Source: UPXZ01 sp964345395 (GTDB lineage: Bacteria; Bacteroidota; Bacteroidia; Bacteroidales; Paludibacteraceae). From it: a DNA stretch of 16,006 nucleotides. The DNA lies in contig CAYFRA010000042.1 of assembly GCA_964345395.1 (NCBI GenBank), positions 1 to 16,006 on the forward strand, read 5' to 3'. The notes beneath the pieces are model-generated. The model was not told the origin of the DNA. It made no database searches and saw only the letters and a list, made by a program, of their open reading frames with translations. A program made the translations under genes and the position numbers. Position 1 is the first letter of the stretch. Every line of letters begins with the position of its first letter. Shown one piece after another: positions 1 through 8,512 of this stretch.

Positions 1-29
1 CCTGCCTCGCCATAGGCAAGAGAGGCAGG
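1..29. repeat. GC-rich inverted repeat at window edge
   Basis: Perfect 8-bp arms (cctgcctc at 1-8, gaggcagg at 22-29) flank a 13-base loop that itself contains gcc/ggc, so a longer imperfect cruciform is possible. It lies just past the 3' end of the permease gene and stands out as GC-rich against AT-rich surroundings. No T-run follows it inside the window, so it is not a clear terminator on what can be seen. It resembles the short dispersed palindromes often found between genes in Bacteroidota, but only one copy is visible here. Confidence 0.55.
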
Positions 30-47
30 TGATAATGGACCGATATC

Positions 48-1463
48 TTAAATCTCAACCCTCCCCATTAAAATCATAGCAAGCAGTGCTATTGAAATTA
101 CAGATATCAAAATCATAACAACAACTTCCCACTTCTTCGGCTTGATTCGTAGATCGTATCTCGATTTTAGAAACACAAACACACCCAAAGTGTAAAACAA
201 AAGAGATAAGAAAAGGAATTTCACTCCTACGGCATATATCACATAAGCAGAATAGAGCGTACCAACTATTGCAATCGTTTTGTCTGTGGTTTTTACATCT
301 CTATCTCGAAATGTGAGTTTCACTGCATAAAGCGAAGAGAGTAGATAAGGGATTAGCACCATTGTTGTGCCTACAGTGATGACAATCAAATAGGTTTCAT
401 TCAACTTGGGTGAGAGAATTGAAAATAGAAATATTTGAGTAAAAACCTGCGTCAGTAGAAGAGCGTTGATTGGCACCTCTTTTTTGTTCAATCGAGCTAA
501 GGATTGAGGCATTACCCCATCTTTAGCCGCTGCATACATCGTTTCAACTGAAAGAATAATCCACGAAAGACTTGCACCCAATACCGAAATCATAATCCCG
601 ATTTGAAGAATCACCGAACCGATATTACCGATTTGCGACTTGCTCAACAGCAATGCGAGCGGTGTGTCTGAATGATACAAATCAACTGCTGGAACGGCTG
701 CCATTGCCACAAAAGTAATTAGCATATAGATTGATAAAACAATCAGAATGGAGATGACGATAGCTTGGCGTACTGTTTTCTGGCTTTTGGCTCTCCCCGA
801 TAATACAGAAGCAGCTTCAATTCCTACAAAACACCACAAAACTATCGCCATAGCATCTTTTATTTGCATAAATGGTGTTGTGATTTTACCAGTCGAGGCG
901 AGAACATTTTCCCACTCTGGAACATAAAAAATAGTGCCATTGACCAATGTGAACCCCATTACTACAACCAGCAATATGGGTAATAACTTGGCTACAGTAA
1001 CGATAAAGTTGAGAATTGCTCCTTCACGCACCCCTGCCCGAAGTATAAAGTAAAAAAACCACAAGATAGCAGAGCTAATTAAAAATGAGGTAACAGGTGT
1101 AAGTGCACGTTCGCCCAAAAAATCATTCAATGTTTTGAAAAACATTACAAAATAACTCACATTGCCCAACCACCCAAGCGACCAGTATCCCCAAGCAGAA
1201 TTGAAACCCATATAATCACCAAATCCCTCACGTGCATAGGCAAATACGCCACTCTTCAATTCTGGTTTTCTATTGGACAAATAGACAAATACCAATGCCA
1301 AAAACAGAGCACCAGCTCCACCCAATAACCATGTAATCATCGTGCCCACCGGATTGGCAAGCCCAATTAAATCCTTTGGAGAGTTGAATATCCCCGAGCC
1401 AATCATCGACCCAAGTGATACAAAAATCAATAAACTTAAACCGAGTTGTTTGTTTTGTGACAT
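48..1463 (-). CDS. APC-superfamily amino acid permease / basic amino acid-polyamine antiporter
   Basis: A 471-residue inner-membrane protein with about 12 hydrophobic segments, the usual size for the basic amino acid/polyamine antiporter (APA) branch of the APC superfamily. The helix-1 substrate motif is clear (GSMIGSGIFNSP, residues 18-29), as are the helix 2-3 region around PELKSGVFAYAREGFGDYMGF's core (67-87) and the helix-6 segment CFVGIEAASVLSGRAKS (211-227). Family knowledge suggests exchange of amino acids such as arginine/ornithine, lysine or glutamate/GABA; the substrate cannot be read from sequence. It is the third gene after tsaD and the exosortase, 63 bases downstream of the latter, and I see no separate promoter or Shine-Dalgarno sequence. 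The leader is rich in A and C, as is common in this phylum. Confidence 0.9.
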   Translation of the reverse strand: MSQNKQLGLSLLIFVSLGSMIGSGIFNSPKDLIGLANPVGTMITWLLGGAGALFLALVFVYLSNRKPELKSGVFAYAREGFGDYMGFNSAWGYWSLGWLGNVSYFVMFFKTLNDFLGERALTPVTSFLISSAILWFFYFILRAGVREGAILNFIVTVAKLLPILLVVVMGFTLVNGTIFYVPEWENVLASTGKITTPFMQIKDAMAIVLWCFVGIEAASVLSGRAKSQKTVRQAIVISILIVLSIYMLITFVAMAAVPAVDLYHSDTPLALLLSKSQIGNIGSVILQIGIMISVLGASLSWIILSVETMYAAAKDGVMPQSLARLNKKEVPINALLLTQVFTQIFLFSILSPKLNETYLIVITVGTTMVLIPYLLSSLYAVKLTFRDRDVKTTDKTIAIVGTLYSAYVIYAVGVKFLFLSLLFYTLGVFVFLKSRYDLRIKPKKWEVVVMILISVISIALLAMILMGRVEI

Positions 1464-1526
1464 AGTAGTTTGTTGCTTGTGTTGTTGATGATGTGAAAAC
1501 TGTATGTGATGTGTATCTATACCGAT

Positions 1527-2117
1527 TTATTCAGAGATATTATTTGCATCGGCACGGAGTTCTCTCTTGATTACAAAATACTCATTCCAAACCACCCAAA
1601 GTAAAAATATCATCGCATAAAAGCCATATTTTAGAATATGTTCGTGCCACAAATCAAACTGTTCAGGATGATTTTTTACTATTGCAGTTATCAACACAAT
1701 GCGGAACATATTGAAAAGATATACAAACACCAAACCCATAGGGATATACCAAAGTTTGTGTATCCAAGGACCCTTGAAAAGTAGAATTATAACCGTAAAT
1801 ATATAAGCCTGCTTGATGCCAGAGCAGGCCCAAACCACACAAATCCCCATTGTGCCACCTTCGTGTCGGATAATATTGTTGGCATGGAGCGTGGTGTCGT
1901 AGCCTATAAAATTCAAAATCTTATGTGTAGAGATGGCTATATGTCGCGATAGAAATATGAAAGGTTGTGAAATATCCCATCCAAAAAAACTGACATGCTC
2001 GTTGCTCTCATCGCCTAAGATAAAGAATTTCCAGAAGAAATGTGCAAGCAACAGAATGACCATAAATAAGACTACGTTTCCTAAAGCTCTATATTTTTGA
2101 GGTATATTAATTTTCAT
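1527..2117 (-). CDS. Exosortase/archaeosortase family protein
   Basis: A 196-residue multi-pass membrane protein. Numbering from a TTG two codons upstream, the exosortase catalytic signature is complete: Cys100 in WACSGIKQ, Arg141 in NMFRIV, and a His in the WHEHILKYGFY segment (160 or 162). Exosortases are sortase-like cysteine transpeptidases that cut C-terminal sorting signals of exported proteins and pass them to surface polymers or lipids. I placed the start at the ATG at 2117 because the alternative at 2123 is TTG and directly abuts the tsaD stop; the ATG leaves a 6-base gap. The close spacing implies cotranscription with tsaD. The protein is short and most like the small Bacteroidota exosortases. 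I cannot assign a subfamily, and no substrate with a sorting tail is visible here. Confidence 0.88.
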   Translation of the reverse strand: MKINIPQKYRALGNVVLFMVILLLAHFFWKFFILGDESNEHVSFFGWDISQPFIFLSRHIAISTHKILNFIGYDTTLHANNIIRHEGGTMGICVVWACSGIKQAYIFTVIILLFKGPWIHKLWYIPMGLVFVYLFNMFRIVLITAIVKNHPEQFDLWHEHILKYGFYAMIFLLWVVWNEYFVIKRELRADANNISE

Positions 2118-2123
2118 ATCCAA

Positions 2124-3161
2124 TTAGGCTAATAAGTTATTTACCCGAGCATAAGGTTCTGCATCTAAAGCACAAAACTCATCATTCAGAAATTTATAGT
2201 AGCCCGTAATGGCTATCATTGCAGCATTGTCTGTTGTGAATGCAAAAGGAGGAATGTAAATATTCCAACCATATCGTTTGGCAAAATCTTGAAAAGCTCT
2301 TCTCAAAGCAGAGTTGGCAGAAACACCACCAGCCACAGCTATCTCTTTGATGCCTAAGTCTTGTGCTGCTTTTAATAGTTTCTTCATTAAAATGTCGATA
2401 ACTGTTTTTTGTAAACTTGCCGATAAGTCATTCATATTCTCTTCGATAAACTTCGGATTCTCTTTTAGTTTGTCCCTTACCAAATAGAGAAAAGAAGTTT
2501 TCAAACCGCTAAAACTATAGTTGTAATCGGGGATATTGGGTTTGCTCAATTCAAAAGCATTGGGATTCCCCTCTTGGCTCAATCTATCTATATGTGGGCC
2601 ACCAGGGTAGGGCAATCCCATCACTTTAGCACATTTGTCAAAAGCTTCACCCGCGGCATCGTCAATGGTCTGACCGATAACTTCCATATCTAAATGGTTG
2701 CGTACCAAAACGATTTGAGAATTACCTCCCGAAACAAGCAAGCATAAAAATGGAAACTTCGGTTGCTCCGACTGTTCATCCTCATTTTGTTTTATAAAAT
2801 GGGCTAATACGTGGGCTTGAAGATGATTTACTTCGACCAAGGGAATCTCTAAGGCCTGAGAAAAGCCCTTAGCAAAGGAGGTGCCTACCAATAGAGAACC
2901 CAAAAGACCAGGCCCTCGTGTGAATGCTATGGCTGAGAGTTCGCTTTTGTCGATCTTAGCTTCTCTGATAGCCTCGTGAACTACTGGAATGATGTTTTGC
3001 TGATGTGCCCGCGAAGCAAGCTCTGGTACGACACCGCCATATTTCTCATGCACTTTTTGATTAGCGATGATATTGGATAAAATGACGCCGTTTTTTATCA
3101 CAGCCGCCGAAGTGTCGTCGCAAGATGACTCAATACCTAATATGATTGTCTCTTTTTGCAT
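2124..3161 (-). CDS. tsaD: tRNA N6-adenosine threonylcarbamoyltransferase TsaD
   Basis: TsaD (formerly Gcp/YgjD) is the catalytic subunit that transfers threonylcarbamoyl from TC-AMP to A37 of ANN-decoding tRNAs, working with TsaB and TsaE in the cytoplasm. The 345-residue length matches the family. Visible landmarks are the N-terminal ASKHA signature GIESSCDDTSAA (residues 9-20), metal ligands His113 and His117 in NHLQAH, the nucleotide-binding loop LVSGGNSQ (142-149), the GEAFDK segment (171-176), AVAGGVSAN (275-283), and metal ligand Asp311 in TTDNAAM. It begins with ATG and is the first gene of a likely three-gene minus-strand operon; it diverges from tamB. TsaB and TsaE are not in the window. 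Confidence 0.98.
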   Translation of the reverse strand: MQKETIILGIESSCDDTSAAVIKNGVILSNIIANQKVHEKYGGVVPELASRAHQQNIIPVVHEAIREAKIDKSELSAIAFTRGPGLLGSLLVGTSFAKGFSQALEIPLVEVNHLQAHVLAHFIKQNEDEQSEQPKFPFLCLLVSGGNSQIVLVRNHLDMEVIGQTIDDAAGEAFDKCAKVMGLPYPGGPHIDRLSQEGNPNAFELSKPNIPDYNYSFSGLKTSFLYLVRDKLKENPKFIEENMNDLSASLQKTVIDILMKKLLKAAQDLGIKEIAVAGGVSANSALRRAFQDFAKRYGWNIYIPPFAFTTDNAAMIAITGYYKFLNDEFCALDAEPYARVNNLLA

Positions 3162-3201
3162 AATAATTGCACACTATATTTTTCGTAATAAATGTGAGAA
3201 A

Positions 3202-3248
3202 ACTATCTGCATCAATCAAAATGTTCAATAAATCGAAAAACAGATAGT
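3202..3248 (-). promoter_or_regulatory. Stem in the 5' leader of tsaD
   Basis: Perfect 8-base arms (actatctg at 3202-3209, cagatagt at 3241-3248) enclose a 31-base loop. If transcription starts about 7 bases past the minus-strand -7 box (near 3252), this stem lies at the extreme 5' end of the tsaD mRNA, where it could protect the message or affect its use. Arms of 8 bases in AT-rich DNA can arise by chance, so this is only suggestive. Confidence 0.3.
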
Positions 3249-3258
3249 CATTAATCGA

Positions 3259-3288
3259 CAAATTTAAGAACAATATTGCTTATAACAA
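3259..3288 (-). promoter_or_regulatory. Bacteroides-type promoter for tsaD operon
   Basis: Read on the minus strand, the -7 box is TAAATTTG (3266-3259), an exact match to TAnnTTTG, with TTG at 3288-3286 as the -33 element and a 19-base spacer. The predicted start near 3252 gives a leader of about 90 bases. No other full match lies between here and the tsaD ATG. Confidence 0.55.
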
Positions 3289-3290
3289 GC

Positions 3291-3318
3291 ATTGTATCGC
3301 TTTTTTTAATTACTTTTG
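3291..3318 (+). promoter_or_regulatory. Bacteroides-type promoter for tamB
   Basis: The -7 box TACTTTTG (3311-3318) is an exact TAnnTTTG match, with TTG at 3292-3294 as a possible -33 element. The 16-base spacer is slightly short. The -33 elements of this and the tsaD promoter are only three bases apart. Transcription would start around 3324-3326, almost at the most upstream in-frame codon of tamB. Confidence 0.5.
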
Positions 3319-3362
3319 TCTGATAAATTAGGATAATTATTAGGCTTTTCAAAAACATATTA

Positions 3363-6300
3363 TTGATAGTGCTCTTAGCCTTGATGGGCTTAGGTTTACT
3401 TTCTGTCGCTTTACTTTCAAGCAGTAAGGTGCAAAATAAAATTGTCGATAAAGTTGCCAGTTCCTTTTCTGAAAAACTAAACACCAAAGTTTCTGTCGGA
3501 GATGTACATTACAAGCTATTCAACACCTTCAAGTTGAATGACTTTTATATAGAAGATTTAAATAAAGATACTCTACTCTATGTAGAGCGTGCTTACGCAA
3601 AATTTAGCCCATCGCAGCTTTTTCATAAACAATTGGTTTTTCACTCCATCAAATTGGATGATGTAGAGGCAAATTTGAGAATATTTGATGATAAAACCAA
3701 TAATTTACAATTCTTAATCGATGCTTTCAAGAAACCGGATAAAGATAAAACAAAAGAGTCCGTTCAGTTTAATTTTAAAAATATAGAATTAGCACGCTCA
3801 TCTTTTAGAATAAAACAGATTGGGGAAAATAGCATCGAAAAATTCAACGATCAATTCAATCCTCACGATATTTTTCTAAAAGATATTCAAGCCAAAATTT
3901 CTATCGACTACCTCAAAGCAGACTCCATTGCTGCAAAAATTCATTCGCTTTCGATGAAGGAGCAGTCAGGTCTGCATATTAGTAATTTGTCAACCGAAGT
4001 TTATGGACTGCAAAAAGCGATCAGTTTGCCCTATTTTTCTTTGATGATGCCTCATTCAAAATTACAGCTCGATTCGGTTCAAATGCAATATGATTCGATA
4101 GCTGATTTTAGAGATTTTAAAAACTTAATTCATTGGCAAGCTAAAATCAAAGCTTCTCATATTCACCCCAAAGATTTATCGCCATTTCTAACATCGTTCA
4201 AAAACTTCAAAGATCCCATCTCCATTCAAGCCAATATTGATGGTTATCTATCAAGTTTCCAATTAGATGATATTGAATTGAAGTATAAAAACACATTTCA
4301 ATTGAAAGCCGATATTGATTTGAATGGTTTGCCAAATATTGAAGAGACCTTTATCTATGCTAATATTCAAGACTTGAATGTTAACCGTGCTAATGTGCAA
4401 GATTTGGTTTCCAAGTTCACTACAAAGCCCATCGTTTTACCAGTTGAATTGGCTCGTTTGGGCGAAGTGAAATATAAAGGTAATATCACAGGATTCTTTA
4501 GCAATTTAGTGGCTTATGGAAATATCAATACGCAAGTGGGGTATTTGAATACTGATATTTTGTTAAAACTGACCAATCATTTTAATGATTTGGAATATAG
4601 TGGAAGTTTAAACTCAAGCAATTTTAATTTAGGAAAATTGCTCGACAACAATACTTTTGGCGAAGTTGCTTTCAAAGTCAAATCCTCTGGAAGTAAATTA
4701 TACAAAAAGAGTTTACGTGGAGTTATTTCGGGTGATATCGCATCGCTCTATCTCAACAATTACATCTATAATAACATCGATGTCGATGGGAAATTTGATG
4801 GTAGCGGTTTTGAAGGAGAGTTGTCAATTGATGATGAGAATATTGCTGCTCATTTCAATGGTGTTGTTGATTTGACCGAAAAGAACCAGCCTTTTTTCAA
4901 TTTTGATTTGTTGGTTGATAATGCTGATATTGCTGCTCTACATTTAATAGAGAAATATGAAAACTCAAAGCTTTCATTTAGAGCCAACACCCATATGGTT
5001 GGCAACTCGCTCGATAATGTGAATGGCTTTATGATGATTGATAATATCCGTTTTACCAATAATGAAAAGGAGTATGCAATGAACTTGTTGTTATTTGAGT
5101 CGGAGGTGAATGACCATGCTAAGTTTACTATCACTTCTGATGTGCTTTCTGGTAATTTTGAAGGTGATTTCAGCTATAGCACTCTGCCTAATACCATCAT
5201 TAAGTTTGTTCAAGACTACCTACCTTCAATGGCTGGAGAAAATATTACTAAAAAAGAGATAGATACCAACACAAAAAACCAAATTGATTTTAATCTAAAA
5301 ATATACGATACTACTCTCTTGTCAGAGGCTTTAGAACTACCTGTTTTGATAGAGTCTAATGCCAAAGTAAAAGGCTTTATTCACGAAAAAGAGGATGATA
5401 TCAGCTTGCTGGTTGATATTCCCAATCTCAAATTTGGTAAACGCGTAATAGAAGATATCAAAGTTGATTTGAATAACATATCTCATCAGTTAAATCTATC
5501 GGCAAGAGGCGGTTTAGCTTTTGTAAAAGATCAACTCAATTTTGATTTGAATTTACTGGCAACTCAAGATTCAGTTTTTACGCATTTGGCTTGGCACAAT
5601 GTTGATAGTATTGAAAACTCAGGTAGTTTGCATCTTCACACCAATGTGTTTATGCAAAACAACCAAACCTTAGCAAATACCAATATTTTGCCTTCGGAGA
5701 TTATCATGCGCGATTCAACTTGGAGAGTGCAGCCCTCACGAATTAATTTTCTACCCAATTATGGTATTGATATTCAGCATTTTCGTCTTCAAAATGAGAA
5801 TCAATATATTTTGGTAGATGGCATATTATCACAAAACGAAGATGACAAGGTTGAAGTCGAAACAAAAGATTTGGCTATAGGATGGATCATTGAGTTTGCT
5901 GGCTTACAAGGTATAACTATTGATGGAAATGCTACGGGTACGGTAAGCGTTGGTCAGGTTTTGAAGAAGCCAATTATTGAGTCAAATCTTTTTGTTAAGT
6001 CCCTGCAACTGAATAACACTTATCTTGGAGATGCAAATCTATACACCGGCTGGCACCAAGGCGATACGGAGCTGCTTGCTTCTGCCGAAATAGTTGAAGA
6101 TGGGAAGTTTATAGCTTCAGCCAATGGTGTCTATACCTTTGGTGAAGACCAATACATTAACTTTTTGTTTGATGCAAATGCACTTAATATCGCATTTCTC
6201 GACAAATGGTTAGGTGCTTTGGTAGATGACATACAAGGCACAGCCAGTGGGCAATTGCGAATGTTCGGCCCCGTAAAAGAATTGGGTTTTGAAGGAGATA

Positions 6301-7886
6301 TCTATGCACAAAACGCATCATTTACAATCGATTATTTGCAGACTCGATACCATTTTACCGATACCATTCGGATGAGACGTGAGTCAATCTCTTTAGATAA
6401 TATAACCATTTATGATGCTGAAAATAATAGTGGCATTGTCAATGGAAAACTAACCCATACAGGTATGTTCGACCAGCTAAAATATGATTTGAAGTTGAAA
6501 GCTAATAATGTTATTGCACTCAATACCAAAGTTACCGACAACGATTTTTTCTATGGCAAAGCCTACGCCACAGGCGACATTCATATACATGGCAATGACA
6601 AAGTTTCCAATATAGATATAGTCGCTAAATCTGAGCCACGAACTAAAGTTTATATCTCAGCAGCGAGTGTTGAAGTGGCAAAAGAGACAGATTTTATCAC
6701 CTTTGTAAATTACAAAGATACCCTTGAAACAGAGAAAAAGAGTACAGATTTGAAGAAAAAAGAGGGAGTTACAATGAATTTGACAATGAACTTAGAAGTA
6801 ACACCCGATGCTGAAATTCAGCTGATTATCAGCCCGCAAGATGGGGATATGATTGCGGGTAGGGGAGAAGGAAATTTGCGTTTAATATTAACTGGCGATG
6901 ATGATTTTAAAATGTATGGAGGTGTAACAATTGATAGAGGTAGCTATCTCTTTACGCTACAAAACTTAATTCGCAAGCAGTTTAAAATTGAAAAAGGTGG
7001 TACCATTGTTTGGACTGGCGATCCGATGGAGGCAAACTTGGATATTTATGCCAAGCACTCTATCACAGCTTCGCTTTATGACTTGATGTCAGATGATGTT
7101 TTGCGAACTACCGACCGCACAAGCGTACCTGTTGATGCTGTGTTGCATATCACTGAAAATTTATCCAACCCATCTATCAAATTTGATGTTGACTTACCCT
7201 CAAGTGATGAAACTCTGAAAATGCAAGTGCGAAACCTAATCAATACCGATGAAATGATGAATAGGCAGATCATCTACTTGCTTATTTTCGGTAAATTTTA
7301 TACGCCAGAATACAACCGTGCCCAATATGATGCAACAAATAATACTTTTAGCAATTTCTCTAACTTAGCATCGAGTGCGGCTTTTGGACAGTTGAACAAT
7401 TATTTATCACAGCTTTTCTCCAATTTAACACTGGGTGTAAATATTCGCTCAACGGGCTACGGTGCCTCCACAACACAAGAGTACGAAACGGCAATTATGT
7501 ATCAACCCAATAATCGTTTGATAGTGAATGGTAACTTTGGATATAGAGACGATAATTATGCCAAAAATAAAATTATCGGTGATGTAGATGTGGAGTACCT
7601 CTTGTCTGAAAATTCAAAATGGCGTTTGAAAGCTTATAATCATACTGTTGATCGCTATTCGCTCAAATCTGCTCTGTTTATTCAAGGATTAGGCATTATG
7701 TATAAACAAGATTTTAACTCTTTTAATGATCTGTTTATGAGATATAAAAGCTTCATTAAACCAAAAAATAGCGAAGTGGAGAGTGAGCAGATAGATGCTT
7801 TAGCACCACTTGCTGCTCCTGATAGCATAAACTTCACTTTAGATGAAGTAAATGATTCTGTAATAATAAAAAAAGAAGACCAATGA
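3363..7886 (+). CDS. tamB: TamB-family translocation/assembly module protein (DUF490)
   Basis: A 1507-residue envelope protein with one N-terminal membrane anchor followed by a very long beta-rich periplasmic region and the conserved TamB/DUF490 domain (roughly residues 1000-1460). Recognisable parts are the GEGNLRL / GGVTIDRGSYLFTLQN region (about 1165-1200), the VWTGDPMEANLDIYA strand (about 1215-1230) and the QIIYLLIFGKFYTP segment (about 1301-1315). TamB-type proteins bridge inner and outer membranes and act in outer-membrane protein assembly and/or phospholipid transport. The first conventional start is TTG at 3363, but this leaves the anchor without basic residues. The frame is open back to the stop at 3324 and encodes a basic stretch (…RLFKN…) right before the anchor, so translation may begin at an ATT codon at 3327, 3336 or 3339. 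Its stop overlaps the next ATG. Confidence 0.94.
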   Translation: MIVLLALMGLGLLSVALLSSSKVQNKIVDKVASSFSEKLNTKVSVGDVHYKLFNTFKLNDFYIEDLNKDTLLYVERAYAKFSPSQLFHKQLVFHSIKLDDVEANLRIFDDKTNNLQFLIDAFKKPDKDKTKESVQFNFKNIELARSSFRIKQIGENSIEKFNDQFNPHDIFLKDIQAKISIDYLKADSIAAKIHSLSMKEQSGLHISNLSTEVYGLQKAISLPYFSLMMPHSKLQLDSVQMQYDSIADFRDFKNLIHWQAKIKASHIHPKDLSPFLTSFKNFKDPISIQANIDGYLSSFQLDDIELKYKNTFQLKADIDLNGLPNIEETFIYANIQDLNVNRANVQDLVSKFTTKPIVLPVELARLGEVKYKGNITGFFSNLVAYGNINTQVGYLNTDILLKLTNHFNDLEYSGSLNSSNFNLGKLLDNNTFGEVAFKVKSSGSKLYKKSLRGVISGDIASLYLNNYIYNNIDVDGKFDGSGFEGELSIDDENIAAHFNGVVDLTEKNQPFFNFDLLVDNADIAALHLIEKYENSKLSFRANTHMVGNSLDNVNGFMMIDNIRFTNNEKEYAMNLLLFESEVNDHAKFTITSDVLSGNFEGDFSYSTLPNTIIKFVQDYLPSMAGENITKKEIDTNTKNQIDFNLKIYDTTLLSEALELPVLIESNAKVKGFIHEKEDDISLLVDIPNLKFGKRVIEDIKVDLNNISHQLNLSARGGLAFVKDQLNFDLNLLATQDSVFTHLAWHNVDSIENSGSLHLHTNVFMQNNQTLANTNILPSEIIMRDSTWRVQPSRINFLPNYGIDIQHFRLQNENQYILVDGILSQNEDDKVEVETKDLAIGWIIEFAGLQGITIDGNATGTVSVGQVLKKPIIESNLFVKSLQLNNTYLGDANLYTGWHQGDTELLASAEIVEDGKFIASANGVYTFGEDQYINFLFDANALNIAFLDKWLGALVDDIQGTASGQLRMFGPVKELGFEGDIYAQNASFTIDYLQTRYHFTDTIRMRRESISLDNITIYDAENNSGIVNGKLTHTGMFDQLKYDLKLKANNVIALNTKVTDNDFFYGKAYATGDIHIHGNDKVSNIDIVAKSEPRTKVYISAASVEVAKETDFITFVNYKDTLETEKKSTDLKKKEGVTMNLTMNLEVTPDAEIQLIISPQDGDMIAGRGEGNLRLILTGDDDFKMYGGVTIDRGSYLFTLQNLIRKQFKIEKGGTIVWTGDPMEANLDIYAKHSITASLYDLMSDDVLRTTDRTSVPVDAVLHITENLSNPSIKFDVDLPSSDETLKMQVRNLINTDEMMNRQIIYLLIFGKFYTPEYNRAQYDATNNTFSNFSNLASSAAFGQLNNYLSQLFSNLTLGVNIRSTGYGASTTQEYETAIMYQPNNRLIVNGNFGYRDDNYAKNKIIGDVDVEYLLSENSKWRLKAYNHTVDRYSLKSALFIQGLGIMYKQDFNSFNDLFMRYKSFIKPKNSEVESEQIDALAPLAAPDSINFTLDEVNDSVIIKKEDQ

Positions 7887-8512
7887 GATCAAAAACTATT
7901 TTATTTATAATTCTATTTTGCTCAATCAATAGTGTTGCTTTTTCAAAAAATATTATCAAGCATTTTGAAGATATGCCCGCAAAACAAATACTTCAATTAG
8001 ATGCCAATATGCGAAGATTGATGGTGAAGATGTATTTTGAAAATCCAGATGATTGTGCTATCTCTAATTTTTTTGGTGGAAAATCACAAATACTTTTTGT
8101 AGATACGCTAAACAACCATTTGCAGTTGCAGATCAGCGAAGAGTCGCGTTTAGAGATGAAACTGGTGAGTCTTCCCGATCAATCACAAGCGATTGCGGTG
8201 ATCCGAACAGTGTGTGCTCCTATTTGTCATTCATATATTCAGTTTTATACAAATTATTGGAAAACAATCAATCCTGTTGTCTTGCCAAAAATTTGTGCTT
8301 CAAATTGGATTACCGATAATACAGTTCAGTTTGATGGTCGTAGTATCAATGACTTTATTGTGGCCTCATTTATTGAAATGACTTTTCAATCCGATTCTGA
8401 TTCGATTATTTTCAGAAACAATAGTTTAAAGTATTTGAGCGAAGCGGATAAAATGTTTATAGATGATTATTTTAGTAAAGAGGATATAGTTGTAAAGCTT
8501 ACTGATTTGTAG
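7883..8512 (+). CDS. Secreted DUF3256-family-like protein
   Basis: A 209-residue protein with a signal peptide (MRSKTILFIILFCSINSVAF; cleavage probably near residue 21) and no lipobox, so probably periplasmic or secreted. The conserved core includes the FFGGKSQI segment (63-70) and RTVCAPICHSYIQFY (108-122) with two cysteines at 111 and 115. This pattern and the length match my memory of the Bacteroidales family DUF3256, whose function is unknown. The ATG overlaps the tamB stop as ATGA, so the two are translationally coupled, which suggests a role alongside TamB in the envelope. Its 3' end overlaps the convergent flippase gene by 14 bases. Confidence 0.83.
   Translation: MRSKTILFIILFCSINSVAFSKNIIKHFEDMPAKQILQLDANMRRLMVKMYFENPDDCAISNFFGGKSQILFVDTLNNHLQLQISEESRLEMKLVSLPDQSQAIAVIRTVCAPICHSYIQFYTNYWKTINPVVLPKICASNWITDNTVQFDGRSINDFIVASFIEMTFQSDSDSIIFRNNSLKYLSEADKMFIDDYFSKEDIVVKLTDL

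Noticed and set aside
2118..2123. TTG start for the exosortase gene directly abutting the tsaD stop
   Set aside because: An ATG two codons inside gives a normal start and spacing, and nothing before it is needed for the protein.
4850..5134. Minus-strand 94-codon open frame inside tamB
   Set aside because: It is antisense to a continuous, well-conserved gene and resembles no family; a chance frame.
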